NCBI RefSeq assembly: GCF_002898515.1 | Contig: NZ_PPFX01000029.1 | Span: 1-54,097 of the forward strand | Origin: Geothermobacter hydrogeniphilus | GTDB lineage: Bacteria; Desulfobacterota; Desulfuromonadia; Desulfuromonadales; Geothermobacteraceae | Direction of reading: 5' to 3' | DNA length: 54,097 nucleotides | Part shown: piece by piece, positions 43,890 through 53,207 of the stretch | How positions within the stretch are numbered: the first letter of the stretch is position 1 | Layout: every line of letters starts with the position of its first letter | Notes under the pieces: generated by a model | The model's input: only the letters and a program-made list of their open reading frames with translations | Databases searched by the model: none | Told to the model about the DNA's origin: nothing | Program-made: the position numbers and the translations under genes

Positions 43890-44363
43890 TCAAGAAACCG
43901 GTGGTTTCCCCGGGGAAAGCGACAGGCTGACCGCCGTTTCATCGCATTCAGGAAACTTGGCGCACTTGATACAATCCCGCCAGATTTTCTGCGGCAGTCG
44001 CGCCTTGTCGATCTCGTTGAATCCGAGGCGGGTAAAAAAACCAACCTTGTAGGTCAGGGCGAAAACCTGCGGCAGACCGAGATCGCGTGCTTCCTGCAGA
44101 CAGGCTTCAACCAGTTGCCGGCCAACCCCGTGTCCGGTGGCCTCTTCCGCGACTGCCAGGGAACGAATCTCAGCCAGATCTTCCCAGCAGATCTGCAGTC
44201 TGACCGTGCCGACAACCCGATCCTGCTGCACGTAGACATAAAAACTGCGGATATACTCGTAGATCTCCGCCAAGGAAGCCGACAACATCAGACCGTCGCC
44301 GGCGTAGGTATTGAGCAGTTGGTGGATAACCGGGGCATCGGCAATAACGGCTTTTCTAACCAT
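43890..44363 (-). CDS. GNAT acetyltransferase, ArgA-like N-acetylglutamate synthase candidate
   Basis: A 157-residue GNAT-fold enzyme. The acetyl-CoA loop is EEATGHGVGRQLVEACLQEA, preceded by strand IRSLAVAE. The N-terminus MVRKAVIADAPVIHQLLN and the C-terminal IWRDCIKCAKFPECDETAV, with its cysteine cluster, match the short single-domain N-acetylglutamate synthases seen in related bacteria, which begin arginine synthesis. ATG at 44363 follows AAGGG; a TTG three codons upstream overlaps the recN stop. It is the last gene of nadK-recN-GNAT. Confidence 0.82.
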   Translation of the reverse strand: MVRKAVIADAPVIHQLLNTYAGDGLMLSASLAEIYEYIRSFYVYVQQDRVVGTVRLQICWEDLAEIRSLAVAEEATGHGVGRQLVEACLQEARDLGLPQVFALTYKVGFFTRLGFNEIDKARLPQKIWRDCIKCAKFPECDETAVSLSLSPGKPPVS

Positions 44364-44368
44364 TGGAT

Positions 44369-46048
44369 TCAACCCTTCCCTGCCAAGTTCTGACCGCTCT
44401 CGATCATTTCCCGTGCATGTTCGAGGGTGCGCTCGGTGATCCGGGCGCCGCCGAGCATGCGGGCCATTTCCCTCACCCGGGTTTCTCCCTTCAATGCGAC
44501 CAGAGCGGTGAAGGTCCGGCCGTTGTCAACCATCTTCTCAACACGGTAATGAGCATCACCGAAAGCGGCGACCTGCGGCAGATGGGTAATGCACAGCACC
44601 TGAGCCTGGTCGGCGACCTGCTGCAGCTTGGCCCCGACACTGCTCGCCGCGGCGCCACCGATGCCGGCATCGACCTCGTCGAAAATCAGCGTCGAGACGC
44701 CATCGGCATCGGGCGCGATACGCTTGATCGCCAGCATGATGCGTGACAGTTCCCCTCCCGAAGCGATCCAGGCCAGGGGCCGCATATCCTCCCCGGGATT
44801 CGGGGCCAGATAGAACTCCATCCGCTCCAGGCCGAACGGCCCCGGCTCTTCAAGGGCAATGAAGTGACACTCGAACCGTGCCTTCGGCAATGCCAGGTCG
44901 GCCAGTTCGCGCATCACCCCTGAGGCCAGTTTCCTGGCCGCCGCCTGACGCTTGCGGGAGAGCCCGTCCCCGGCCTTCTGCAGAGCCTGACGCGCCTCCG
45001 TCAGCTGGGTGAGCAATCCCTCACGGGTGGTGTCGGCATCGGTCAGTTCGGCCAACTCGGCCTCGATACGGACCTGACCGGCGAGAATCTCCTCGATGGT
45101 CGGCGCGTACTTGCGTTTCAGCGCCGCGATCTGGGCCAGCCGCTCTTCAACCTCATTCTGACGTCCCGGTTCAAAATTGAGACGACCGGCAAAACCGCGC
45201 AGCTGAACGGCAACATCCTCAAGCTGATAGAGGCTGCCGCGAACCGTGTCCGCCAGTTCTCCCAGCTGGGAGTCAACCGTTGCCAGTCCCTCGAGGTCGG
45301 CAGCGACCCGGTCGAGGATTTCACAGACCGCCCCCTTGCGGCCATAGAGCTGTTCATAGCCGCCGCCGGTGGCCAGGGTCAGCTTTTCACTGTGCTGCAG
45401 CAGCAGCCGTTCCCGTTCCAGCTCTTCATCTTCGCCCGGCTGCAACGCAGCCGCGGCTATTTCGCGCTGCTGAAAACGGAGAAAATCGATGCGCTGCCGC
45501 CGATCCCGCTCTCCCTGGTCGATCCCTTCAAGGCGCTGCCGCAAGGCGGCAACCCGGCTGTACAGGTCGGCGTAAGCGGCTAGCTCCTTTTCCAGCCCGG
45601 CAAAACGATCGAGAAATTTCAGGTGGGTATCGGTCTTCTGCAGCCGCTGGTGTTCATGCTGGCCGTAAATATTGACCAGGCCGGCGGCAATGTCCTGCAG
45701 TTGGGACAGCCGGGCGAGAGAGCCGTTGAGAAAAATCCGGTTTTTACCGGATCGGCTGACCACCCGCTTGATCAACAATTCGTCCACGGCCTCAAACCCG
45801 CCTTTGGCCAATCTGTCCTTGACCACGGTCAGGCCGCTCAGATCGAACAGGCCTTCGACCGTCGCCTCCTCGGCCCCGGTGCGGATCACTTCCGGCCGGG
45901 CCCGGTCCCCCAGCAGCAGGCCGACGGCATCGATGATGATCGACTTCCCCGCTCCGGTCTCTCCGGTGAGGACATTGAAACCGGGACCGAAACTGACCTC
46001 AAGCCGGTCGATAATGGCAAAGTTGCGGATAATCAATTCCGTCAGCAT
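44369..46048 (-). CDS. recN: DNA repair protein RecN
   Basis: A 559-residue SMC-like ATPase acting in double-strand break repair. Walker A GETGAGKS (29-36) and IIIDAVGLLLGDRA begin the head; long coiled coils fill the middle (about 150-360); the ABC signature ASGGELSRIMLAIK and Walker B TLIFDEVDAGIGG close it. Length is normal. It follows nadK by 24 bp and precedes the GNAT gene, the common nadK-recN arrangement. Confidence 0.97.
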   Translation of the reverse strand: MLTELIIRNFAIIDRLEVSFGPGFNVLTGETGAGKSIIIDAVGLLLGDRARPEVIRTGAEEATVEGLFDLSGLTVVKDRLAKGGFEAVDELLIKRVVSRSGKNRIFLNGSLARLSQLQDIAAGLVNIYGQHEHQRLQKTDTHLKFLDRFAGLEKELAAYADLYSRVAALRQRLEGIDQGERDRRQRIDFLRFQQREIAAAALQPGEDEELERERLLLQHSEKLTLATGGGYEQLYGRKGAVCEILDRVAADLEGLATVDSQLGELADTVRGSLYQLEDVAVQLRGFAGRLNFEPGRQNEVEERLAQIAALKRKYAPTIEEILAGQVRIEAELAELTDADTTREGLLTQLTEARQALQKAGDGLSRKRQAAARKLASGVMRELADLALPKARFECHFIALEEPGPFGLERMEFYLAPNPGEDMRPLAWIASGGELSRIMLAIKRIAPDADGVSTLIFDEVDAGIGGAAASSVGAKLQQVADQAQVLCITHLPQVAAFGDAHYRVEKMVDNGRTFTALVALKGETRVREMARMLGGARITERTLEHAREMIESGQNLAGKG

Positions 46049-46072
46049 GAGACTGTTATCCTCTACCCGAAA

Positions 46073-46927
46073 TCAACGCTGGCCCCAATGCAGCTTGGCG
46101 CGCAACACCTCGAAATAATCACGATGCGGACTCTTGATCAGCAGCGTGGTGTGGGGTGATTTCCGTACCTCGACAACATCACCGCCGACAAGCGGCATCC
46201 CGACCTGACCGTCGGCGGTCAGCATCACCTCTTCATCCTGGAACTTGACCTCGACCCGAACCAGGGCTTCATCGGAGACGATGATCGGGCGGTTGGTCAG
46301 CATGTGCGGACAGATCGGCGTCACCACCAGGCAATGGATCCCGGGATAGATGATCGGACCGCCGGCGGCGAGGTTATAGGCCGTGGTGCCGGTAGGAGTG
46401 GCGATAATCAGACCATCGGCGCGGAATGTGGTCAGGTAGTCCTCGTTGACGCTGGTCTCCATGTCGATGATCCGCGCCAGCGCCCCCTTGTTGATGACCA
46501 CGTCGTTGAGCATCCGGAAACGGCCGGCGACCTTGTCGCCGCGCCGCACCACCGCTTCGAGCATCAACCGGTTCGAGACATCGAAATCCCCGCGAATCAC
46601 CCGGTCCAGCACCGGGAAGAGCTCGTCCCGGGTGATTTCGGTCAGAAAACCGAGACGTCCGAGGTTAACCCCGAGGATCGGCACCCGCATCTCGCCGACC
46701 AGCCGCGCCACTGAAATCAGGGTGCCGTCGCCACCAAGGACGATCACCAGGTCGACCAGGGCGGGAATCGATCCCCCCGGGTAGCCCTGCGACTCGCCCA
46801 TATCTTTGGCCAGCGGTTCATCGAGGTAAACCTCGACCTTGCGCTGCCGCAGATGGTGACAGACATCGCGGGCCAACTGCACCGCGTCGGGATGGTTGCG
46901 TTTGGCGTAGATACCGATCCGTTTCAT
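46073..46927 (-). CDS. nadK: NAD kinase
   Basis: A 284-residue enzyme phosphorylating NAD to NADP. The ATP/polyphosphate motif GGDGT (65-69), NLGRLGFLT, and the NAD-binding TPTGTTAYNLAAGGPI are all intact. ATG at 46927 (MKRIGIYAKR) follows AAGGAG; an upstream extension of 22 codons has no support. First gene of nadK-recN-GNAT, divergent from rarA across 141 bp. Confidence 0.97.
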   Translation of the reverse strand: MKRIGIYAKRNHPDAVQLARDVCHHLRQRKVEVYLDEPLAKDMGESQGYPGGSIPALVDLVIVLGGDGTLISVARLVGEMRVPILGVNLGRLGFLTEITRDELFPVLDRVIRGDFDVSNRLMLEAVVRRGDKVAGRFRMLNDVVINKGALARIIDMETSVNEDYLTTFRADGLIIATPTGTTAYNLAAGGPIIYPGIHCLVVTPICPHMLTNRPIIVSDEALVRVEVKFQDEEVMLTADGQVGMPLVGGDVVEVRKSPHTTLLIKSPHRDYFEVLRAKLHWGQR

Positions 46928-47068
46928 GAAAACTCCTTGACGAATTTTGAAAACTACCACAGCTGCGACTATTAGTCTATCGCTTTCAGGCACTTAGCGC
47001 AGGATTCGGTTGTCCCTCCCCGGCCCCTGTGCTAAAGTTGGGATTCCTCACGTCACCCGGGATAGTTC

Positions 47069-48388
47069 ATGGATCTGTTCGAACAGGCACCCGCCGGCGG
47101 CACGCCGCTGGCTGAACGGCTGCGGCCTCGCAACCTCGATGAAGTGGTCGGTCAACAGCACCTGCTCGGCCCCGGCAGGCTGCTGCGCCAACTGATCAGC
47201 AGCGACCGGATCAGTTCCCTGATCCTCTGGGGCCCTCCGGGGGTCGGCAAAACCACTCTCGCCCAGGTGATCGCCAACAGCACCAGCAGCCGCTTCGTCT
47301 TTTTCTCCGCGGTTCTGCAGGGCGTCAAGGAGATCCGTGAGATCGTCGCCGGGGCCCGCGAAGAACGTGCCTTTCACGATCGACGGACGGTGCTGTTCGT
47401 CGACGAGATCCACCGTTTCAACAAGGCACAGCAGGACGCCTTTCTCCCCTATGTCGAAAAGGGTGATATCATCCTCATCGGCGCCACCACCGAAAATCCT
47501 TCCTTCGAAGTCAACGCCGCCCTGCTCTCGCGCTCCCGGGTTTTCACCCTCGAACCGCTCCCTGAAGAGGAGATCGGCAGGCTGCTCGACCGGGCCCTCG
47601 AAGACCCGCGCGGCCTCGGTGGCCAGGGATACAGTCTGACCGAAGAGGCAAGGGAACTGCTTTGCCGCCAGGCCGACGGTGACGCGCGCACGGCCCTCAA
47701 CGCGCTCGAAACAGCGGCCGCCGTCGGCTGCCGGGAAATCGACGCGGCAACCGTGCAACAGGCGATGCAGACCCGAACCCTGCGTTACGACAAGGGAGCC
47801 GAAGAACACTACAACGTCATCTCGGCCTTCATCAAGAGCATCCGCGGGTCCGACCCGGATGCCGCCCTCTACTGGCTGGCACGCATGCTCGAAGCGGGGG
47901 AAGATCCCCTTTTCATCGCGCGTCGCCTGGTCATTCTCGCCAGCGAGGATATCGGCAACGCTGATCCGCGTGGCCTGCAGTTGGCAGTCGCCGCCCAGCA
48001 GGCGGTCCACTTCATCGGCCTGCCCGAAGGGCGCATCCCGCTGGCCCAGGTGACCACCTACCTGGCCGCCGCGCCGAAAAGCAACGCCGCCTACGCCGGC
48101 ATCAAGGCGGCTCAGGCCGAAGTCCGAAAAAGCGGTTCTCTGCCGGTCCCCCTGCATATCCGCAACGCCCCGACCGGGTTGATGAAGCAGCTCGGCTACG
48201 GCGCGGGATACCAGTATGCCCACAACGATCCACAGGGGATCGTGACACAAAGCCATCTGCCCGAACACCTTGCCGGCAGCCGCTACTACCAGCCGACCGA
48301 ACATGGCTTTGAAAAAACCATCGGCGAGCGGCTTGCCTGGCTGGAGCAACTGAAAAAAAGCCGCGCGTCGGACGAGAAATCCTCATGA
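47069..48388 (+). CDS. rarA: Replication-associated recombination protein A (MgsA/RarA family)
   Basis: A 439-residue AAA+ ATPase related to clamp loaders, acting at stalled replication forks. LAERLRPRNLDEVVGQQHLLGPG opens the protein, Walker A is WGPPGVGKTT (about 54-63), Walker B VLFVDEIHRF, sensor 1 IGATTENPSFEVN, and the C-terminal tetramerisation part includes PKSNAAY. Its TGA overlaps the YidD-like gene by 4 bp. Confidence 0.96.
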   Translation: MDLFEQAPAGGTPLAERLRPRNLDEVVGQQHLLGPGRLLRQLISSDRISSLILWGPPGVGKTTLAQVIANSTSSRFVFFSAVLQGVKEIREIVAGAREERAFHDRRTVLFVDEIHRFNKAQQDAFLPYVEKGDIILIGATTENPSFEVNAALLSRSRVFTLEPLPEEEIGRLLDRALEDPRGLGGQGYSLTEEARELLCRQADGDARTALNALETAAAVGCREIDAATVQQAMQTRTLRYDKGAEEHYNVISAFIKSIRGSDPDAALYWLARMLEAGEDPLFIARRLVILASEDIGNADPRGLQLAVAAQQAVHFIGLPEGRIPLAQVTTYLAAAPKSNAAYAGIKAAQAEVRKSGSLPVPLHIRNAPTGLMKQLGYGAGYQYAHNDPQGIVTQSHLPEHLAGSRYYQPTEHGFEKTIGERLAWLEQLKKSRASDEKSS

Positions 48389-48783
48389 TCAGGTTCGTCG
48401 CCCTGCTGCTGCCGCTGCTGCTGTTCTGTCCGTTACCGGCCGCTGCCGCCGACTGGGGGCCCTGGGAAGTTCCGACGCACAAGGGTTCCTCTCGGCAGCC
48501 GGAACATGATACCTCCCCTTTCGATCAGGCGGTGCATTTCTTTCAACTCTACATCTCTCCGGTCGACGGCCCCCGCTGTCCGATGTACCCGACCTGTTCA
48601 GCCTATTCGCGCCAGGCGCTGGCCAGGCACGGGCCGTGGATCGGTGTCATGCTCACCGTCGATCGGCTGATCCATGAAAACGACCCGCGGGAAAAACGGC
48701 ATCCGATCCGGGTCGGCGGCAGGATGCGCTATGCCGACCCGGTCAGCAACAATGATTTCTGGCTGGAATCCGGGCCCCGGTGA
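48385..48783 (+). CDS. Exported YidD-like protein
   Basis: A 132-residue protein carrying the YidD core (FFQLYISPVDGPRCPMYPTCSAYSRQALARHG, with GPRC at 62-65 and YPTCSAY at 68-74). Ordinary YidD is a small cytoplasmic-face protein beside YidC. This one instead begins with a clear signal peptide (MIRFVALLLPLLLFCPLPAA, cleavage near AAA-DW) and ends with a 40-residue extension. It overlaps rarA by 4 bp rather than lying near rnpA-yidC. It may be a periplasmic paralogue; function unknown. The stop codon is inside the palindrome CCGGTGA-ATTCA-TCACCGG. Confidence 0.85.
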   Translation: MIRFVALLLPLLLFCPLPAAAADWGPWEVPTHKGSSRQPEHDTSPFDQAVHFFQLYISPVDGPRCPMYPTCSAYSRQALARHGPWIGVMLTVDRLIHENDPREKRHPIRVGGRMRYADPVSNNDFWLESGPR

Positions 48784-49164
48784 ATTCATCACCGGCCATC
48801 ATGTGACCCCCTGCGTCCGACCATTTTCTTCTTGTTCTGAAGGATGCCGGCCGCTATAGTGACGGGAGTATCTGACTGTCTGACGGCACCGATGAACAGG
48901 GCCGGAATGACAGTTGGAGGGGGGACATAGACTACTTATTCCATTCAATGTCCCAGAAATCGATGCAATGATGGTTGTCGGCTGTCGCCGGGGAAAGGCC
49001 GATACGTGGACGCCGCGGGCGAACACGGACCGGTTGCCCCACCCAGACTCGAAACACGTCTTTCGCCAGGCCGCCCCGGGCATGGTGAGGGATTCTCTTT
49101 CCTTCTTTTCCGTTCGTTTCCTCCCTTTTGAACCGGATCTGCTGCAACATCTCCCGGAGGGTTC
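48784..49164. other. Intergenic region before the HD-GYP gene
   Basis: 380 bp with no convincing gene. It holds the palindrome at the YidD-like stop (48777-48795) and a REP-like hairpin at 48921-48954. On the minus strand an open frame of about 70 codons ends inside the hairpin arm (48932); it could be debris of a REP-associated transposase, but no family motif is visible. The promoter of the HD-GYP gene should lie here. Confidence 0.5.
48921..48954. repeat. REP-like hairpin GGGGACAT...ATGTCCC
   Basis: GGGGACAT (48921-48928) and ATGTCCC (48948-48954) are inverted arms around a 19-base AT-rich loop. The form (GGGGACA arm, about 20-bp loop) matches REP-type sequences mobilised by tyrosine transposases in many deltaproteobacteria. 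A related GC-richer hairpin is at 25839. Confidence 0.6.
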
Positions 49165-51453
49165 ATGGCGTCGCTGAAGCCATTGAAACGGGACTACTCC
49201 GCGTTGCTGCAAAGCTACCGGCTGTTCCTGCAGGAGGAACGACCGGACATCGATTTCGAAAAACTCTGTCACAGCTGCCACATTACACCGGACAGCGGCT
49301 CCGTTGACAGTCGCCAGATGGCGCTGTTCACCCGCAGGCTGCTGAACCGCAGCGGCAACCCGCAGATTCTTCGCGCCGCGGGCCGAGCTGCCGGTCGACG
49401 TTCAGGACTGGGACTGATGCGACAGCTCGGCCTCGGCCTGGGCGGCCCCACGCGACTGCTGGAAAAACTGATCCGCGAGCAGGCCGCCCTCTCCGGACAA
49501 CAATGGGACATCCGCAGTCCCGGCCGCAATCTCCTGGATATCACCATCCCCGGCGATCCGAGTCATCACTGGTCCTGCCAGTACCACAGCGGGTTTCTCG
49601 AAAGTCTGGCGCTGCTGTTCAACCAACGCTCTCCGGGACTGGCCCATCCCCGCTGCAGTCGCCGCGGAGACCGGTACTGCCATTACCAGCTGACCTGGGA
49701 TGATTCTCCGGCCGAATCCTGGCGACGGCGACGGAATCAGGCGGCAGTGTTGACGACCGTTTCCCTGCTGGCCGCCCCCTGGCTGCCGCCAGTCGCCGCC
49801 GTCACCCTGCCGCCGCTGGGGCTGGCCGCCATGCTGGCAATGACCGCCTTTGGCGGAACCCTGGAACGCAACGAACTGCGCCGCCACCTGCAGCATCAGC
49901 AGGCCACCACCGAAGAGGTTGTCGACCAGGCGAACGCCAGCCTGCTCAACCTGCAGCTGACTCGTGAAATCGGCCAGGCGATCAGCAGCCGCAGCGACAG
50001 CGAAGACCTGTTGCGGGCGGTCAGCGACATCCTCTCTCACCAACTCGATTTCGACCGCGGCATGATCCTGCTGGCCGACAGTCAGCGCAAGGCGCTGCAC
50101 TACCGTTGCGGATTCGGCCTGAACGCCGCCGAATTGAAGCGCCTGGAAAGCCCCCTGGCCCTCTCCGGCCGCCATGACCGCACCCCGCTGGCACCGCTGC
50201 TGGCCAATAAACGCGGGCTGCTGATCAATGACGTGCGTCAGTTCCAGGATGTCCGGGTTCACAACCTGTGCCGCTGGTTTGCCGCCCTCGGCAGCCGCGC
50301 CTTTGTCTGTTGTCCGATCATCAGCGACCAGCAGGTGATCGGCATGCTCGCCCTCGACCTGCGCACGCCCAAACGCCTGCTGGTTGAAAGCGACCTGCAA
50401 CTGCTCGAAGGGATTGCCCCGCTGATCGGCATCGGCCTGCAGAACTCCCGCCTGCTGGATGAACGTTCGGCCCAGTTCCAGTCCGTCATCCAGGTGCTGG
50501 CAGCCAGCATCGACGCGCGAGACTTCCTCACCGCCGGGCACTCGGTGCAGGTCACCGAATACGCCGTCGGCATCTGCACACAGCTCGGCCTGGGCAGCGA
50601 CTATACCGACATGGTACGCATCGCGGCGATGCTGCACGACTACGGCAAACTGGCGGTTCCTGACTTCATCCTGAAGAAGGACGGCGAACTGAACGCGGAA
50701 GAGAAGGCACTGATCCGCACCCATCCGGACAAGAGTCGCGAGATCCTGGAGCGAATCCCCTTTGAAGGCATCTACCGGCAGATTCCCGAGGTGGTCGGCG
50801 CCCATCATGAAAAACTGGACGGCAGCGGCTACCCGAACGGACTGAAGGGAAATGAGATACCGCTGGGAGCCCGCATCATCGCGGTCGCCGATTTTTTCGA
50901 AGCGATTACCTCCAAGCGCCATTACCGCGACCCGATGCCTTATCACGAAGCGCTGCAGCTGCTGGCCGAAGAGAGCCTGGTCCACTTCGACAAGCAGGTT
51001 GTCGATGCCCTGTTCTGTCACATCAGTGAAAACAAGATCTGCATGGTCGACAACTCCGGCGACGAGGAAAAGAAACTTGACCGCCGCAAGGTGCGGGTTC
51101 CCTGCCGTACCCAGGTTTCCTGCCAGGTGGCCAACCGCACCATCTCCGGGACCAGTACCAACCTGAGCAACGGCGGCATCTTCATCGCCAGTGACACCGG
51201 TCTTGATGAGGGCAACCTGATCGACATCATCTTCGCTCTGCCGGACAGCCCCGATCAGCTGCTCAAACTGCAGGGTCGGGTCGCCTGGAACAACCCTCTC
51301 GGCCGCCAGGCCCAAGGGCTTCCCGAAGGCTTCGGACTCGAATTCGTCAATCTTCCGGAAGAAACCTCGGGCGCTCTCAACGGTTACATCAGCCGGTTTG
51401 TCGCCCGCAAGGAAGCGGGACTGGCCAGCGGTGAGATTCTCACCGTGCATTGA
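49165..51453 (+). CDS. Multidomain HD-GYP cyclic-di-GMP phosphodiesterase
   Basis: A 762-residue protein with five parts. Residues 1-190 form an N-terminal sensory domain ending GDRYCHYQLTW, resembling a V4R-type small-ligand domain. Two membrane helices follow (about 193-231). A GAF domain (about 265-430; FDRGMILLADSQRKALHYRCG) comes next. The HD-GYP domain has HD in MLHDYGKLAVPD (about 490) and the diagnostic HHEKLDGSGYP (about 547-557). The C-terminal PilZ domain (about 645-745) has NLSNGGIFI. HD-GYP enzymes hydrolyse cyclic di-GMP; the PilZ part may sense the same molecule. CCGGAGG precedes the ATG. It stands alone and ends at a shared terminator. Confidence 0.92.
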   Translation: MASLKPLKRDYSALLQSYRLFLQEERPDIDFEKLCHSCHITPDSGSVDSRQMALFTRRLLNRSGNPQILRAAGRAAGRRSGLGLMRQLGLGLGGPTRLLEKLIREQAALSGQQWDIRSPGRNLLDITIPGDPSHHWSCQYHSGFLESLALLFNQRSPGLAHPRCSRRGDRYCHYQLTWDDSPAESWRRRRNQAAVLTTVSLLAAPWLPPVAAVTLPPLGLAAMLAMTAFGGTLERNELRRHLQHQQATTEEVVDQANASLLNLQLTREIGQAISSRSDSEDLLRAVSDILSHQLDFDRGMILLADSQRKALHYRCGFGLNAAELKRLESPLALSGRHDRTPLAPLLANKRGLLINDVRQFQDVRVHNLCRWFAALGSRAFVCCPIISDQQVIGMLALDLRTPKRLLVESDLQLLEGIAPLIGIGLQNSRLLDERSAQFQSVIQVLAASIDARDFLTAGHSVQVTEYAVGICTQLGLGSDYTDMVRIAAMLHDYGKLAVPDFILKKDGELNAEEKALIRTHPDKSREILERIPFEGIYRQIPEVVGAHHEKLDGSGYPNGLKGNEIPLGARIIAVADFFEAITSKRHYRDPMPYHEALQLLAEESLVHFDKQVVDALFCHISENKICMVDNSGDEEKKLDRRKVRVPCRTQVSCQVANRTISGTSTNLSNGGIFIASDTGLDEGNLIDIIFALPDSPDQLLKLQGRVAWNNPLGRQAQGLPEGFGLEFVNLPEETSGALNGYISRFVARKEAGLASGEILTVH

Positions 51454-51491
51454 CCGGCGGGCCGCTGTCCATCACGGCAGGATCCCCCGCA

Positions 51492-51540
51492 AACACAACA
51501 GGGCCGGACCCCCGTCACGGGAATCCGGCCCTGTTGTGTT
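51492..51540. terminator. Bidirectional terminator between HD-GYP and Met-rich genes
   Basis: AACACAACAGGGCCGGA (51492-51508) pairs perfectly with TCCGGCCCTGTTGTGTT (51524-51540), a 17-bp stem with a 15-base loop, midway between two converging stop codons. T-runs are short on both sides, so efficiency relies on the long stem. Confidence 0.85.
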
Positions 51541-51556
51541 CTCCGAACGCGCCGGA

Positions 51557-53173
51557 TTACAGCAGGTGCGGCGGCGTCATCACCGTCATCAGGGCGTCCG
51601 CCCGGGTTTCAGTGAGGCCCGACAGCCCCTGGTGGATAGCCTGCAGGTTGGCGTGGTGCAACTCACTCAAGCGGGCCTGATCCGCAGCCGAGAGGGGTTG
51701 CGCCATACCGGCCCGGGTCTGCTCCATGACCAGGTTTTCCAGCATCAGGTCATACTGCAGTTGCAGCACGCTCTTGTAAGGGCCATCCGCCAGCTGGGTC
51801 CAGTCGGGAGCCACAGGAGGACTGGCCAGCGGCGGAAGCTGTGCCAGCTGGTTTTCCAGTGCGGTGGTATCAGGCACATAGGTCATGCCGGGAACCTGCG
51901 GCATGAGGTTGCCGGCGGCCACCATCATCGTCGACCAGTTGCCGGTCGTCCCATCCGGACTGACCTGCCAGCGGCCGAACCCCATCCCGGCCAGGTCGCT
52001 GCCGGTCATCATAGCGCTCCCCATCATGCCGCCGCTCATCACCGGCATCTGCCCGGCCATGCCGTCAAGCATGCCGCTGACAGCGGTGTCGGTCGCGGTG
52101 GTCGCCTGGTGAAAAGCGTCGAACGCGGCCTGCATGGCCTCTTCCATGTCTAACCGCGCCTGGTCGATGGTGGCCTGGTCGGGAAGGTTGGTCGGATCGG
52201 CGAAAATCATCTGGAAATCATGACGGGCCTGGTAGAGGTCTTTCTGCAGGGCGGTCATGGCGGCGGTGAAGCTCTGCTGCTGTTCCGCGGTCGCCCCGAC
52301 AACCATCATCGCGTCGCGATAATGGCTCATCTCGGCGTGCAGCTGCCGCTGCTGACCATCGACCATAAAGCTGGCGTGCATGGCGTCGAGAGCCGACGGA
52401 GACAGGTTGTCCGTCAGCGGGGAATTGTCGATCATCTGACCGGCCTGGTCAAAGGCGGTCGCCATCAGTTCGGGATCGATACCGGCCATGGTGCCGGCAT
52501 CAATCACCGCCTGCATGAATTGACCGGTGGCCGTACCGTGCATGCCCGCGGCAACCACAGGGTCAGTCTGCTGCACCGCGCCACGGCAGGCTCCCGCCAG
52601 GTTCTGCATGGCGGTCATCAACTCCGCGCGAAAAGCGTCCATTTCGGCGGCGGTAACCCCGGCCTGTGTGAGCCAGGATTCAAAGGTCGTCTCGGCATCG
52701 TCGGCCAACTGCCCGAAGGCATCGGCGTCGGAGGGACTGACCGCGCCGCCGGGCACCAGCATCAGGGCGAACATGGCCCGCCCGGCATCAGCGTGACCGG
52801 CGGCGGTAAAGGCACGCAGGGCGGCCGTCGCCTGACGGTGGCTGGTTTCATTGACGCCAAGCTGCAGAGCCTGCCCGGGGGCCGGGGCCGGAACCATCGC
52901 CTGCCGCACCACCTGCATTGTACCGGCGGCATCCATCACCTCGACCAGCAGGAAAGGCGCTGTGCCCTTATCGGGAACCTGGCTGAACTGAAACGTCAAT
53001 TTACCATCGGCGTCGCTGGTGGCGTTGACCTGCTCGACTGCCATCTTCTGTCCATTGTCGGCAATGGTGGAAAGCTGCACGGTGTAGTCATGGTTTGCCG
53101 GAAAGGCCAGCGCCGAGGTCACTGTATAGATCGGCAGCAACAGGGCCAGGGCCAGGGTGGTCAATATCTTCAT
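51557..53173 (-). CDS. Exported Met/Ala-rich protein of unknown function
   Basis: A 538-residue secreted protein with signal peptide (MKILTTLALALLLPIYTVTS, cleavage near ALAFP). The first 115 mature residues look like a beta-rich domain (YTVQLSTIADNGQKMAVEQV ... GKLTFQFSQVP, a prealbumin-like pattern). The rest is mostly helical and rich in Ala, Met, Gln and Asp, with a Met/Gly cluster MSGGMMGSAMMTGSDLAGMG near 390. I do not recognise the family. ATG at 53173 follows GGAG; in-frame ATG 53185 is an alternative. It lies 34 bp after a small lipoprotein gene. The Met clusters could bind copper or silver, a guess only. Confidence 0.75.
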   Translation of the reverse strand: MKILTTLALALLLPIYTVTSALAFPANHDYTVQLSTIADNGQKMAVEQVNATSDADGKLTFQFSQVPDKGTAPFLLVEVMDAAGTMQVVRQAMVPAPAPGQALQLGVNETSHRQATAALRAFTAAGHADAGRAMFALMLVPGGAVSPSDADAFGQLADDAETTFESWLTQAGVTAAEMDAFRAELMTAMQNLAGACRGAVQQTDPVVAAGMHGTATGQFMQAVIDAGTMAGIDPELMATAFDQAGQMIDNSPLTDNLSPSALDAMHASFMVDGQQRQLHAEMSHYRDAMMVVGATAEQQQSFTAAMTALQKDLYQARHDFQMIFADPTNLPDQATIDQARLDMEEAMQAAFDAFHQATTATDTAVSGMLDGMAGQMPVMSGGMMGSAMMTGSDLAGMGFGRWQVSPDGTTGNWSTMMVAAGNLMPQVPGMTYVPDTTALENQLAQLPPLASPPVAPDWTQLADGPYKSVLQLQYDLMLENLVMEQTRAGMAQPLSAADQARLSELHHANLQAIHQGLSGLTETRADALMTVMTPPHLL

Positions 53174-53207
53174 GGGAATCTCCATCATTGGGTGTGAGAT
53201 TGGAATG

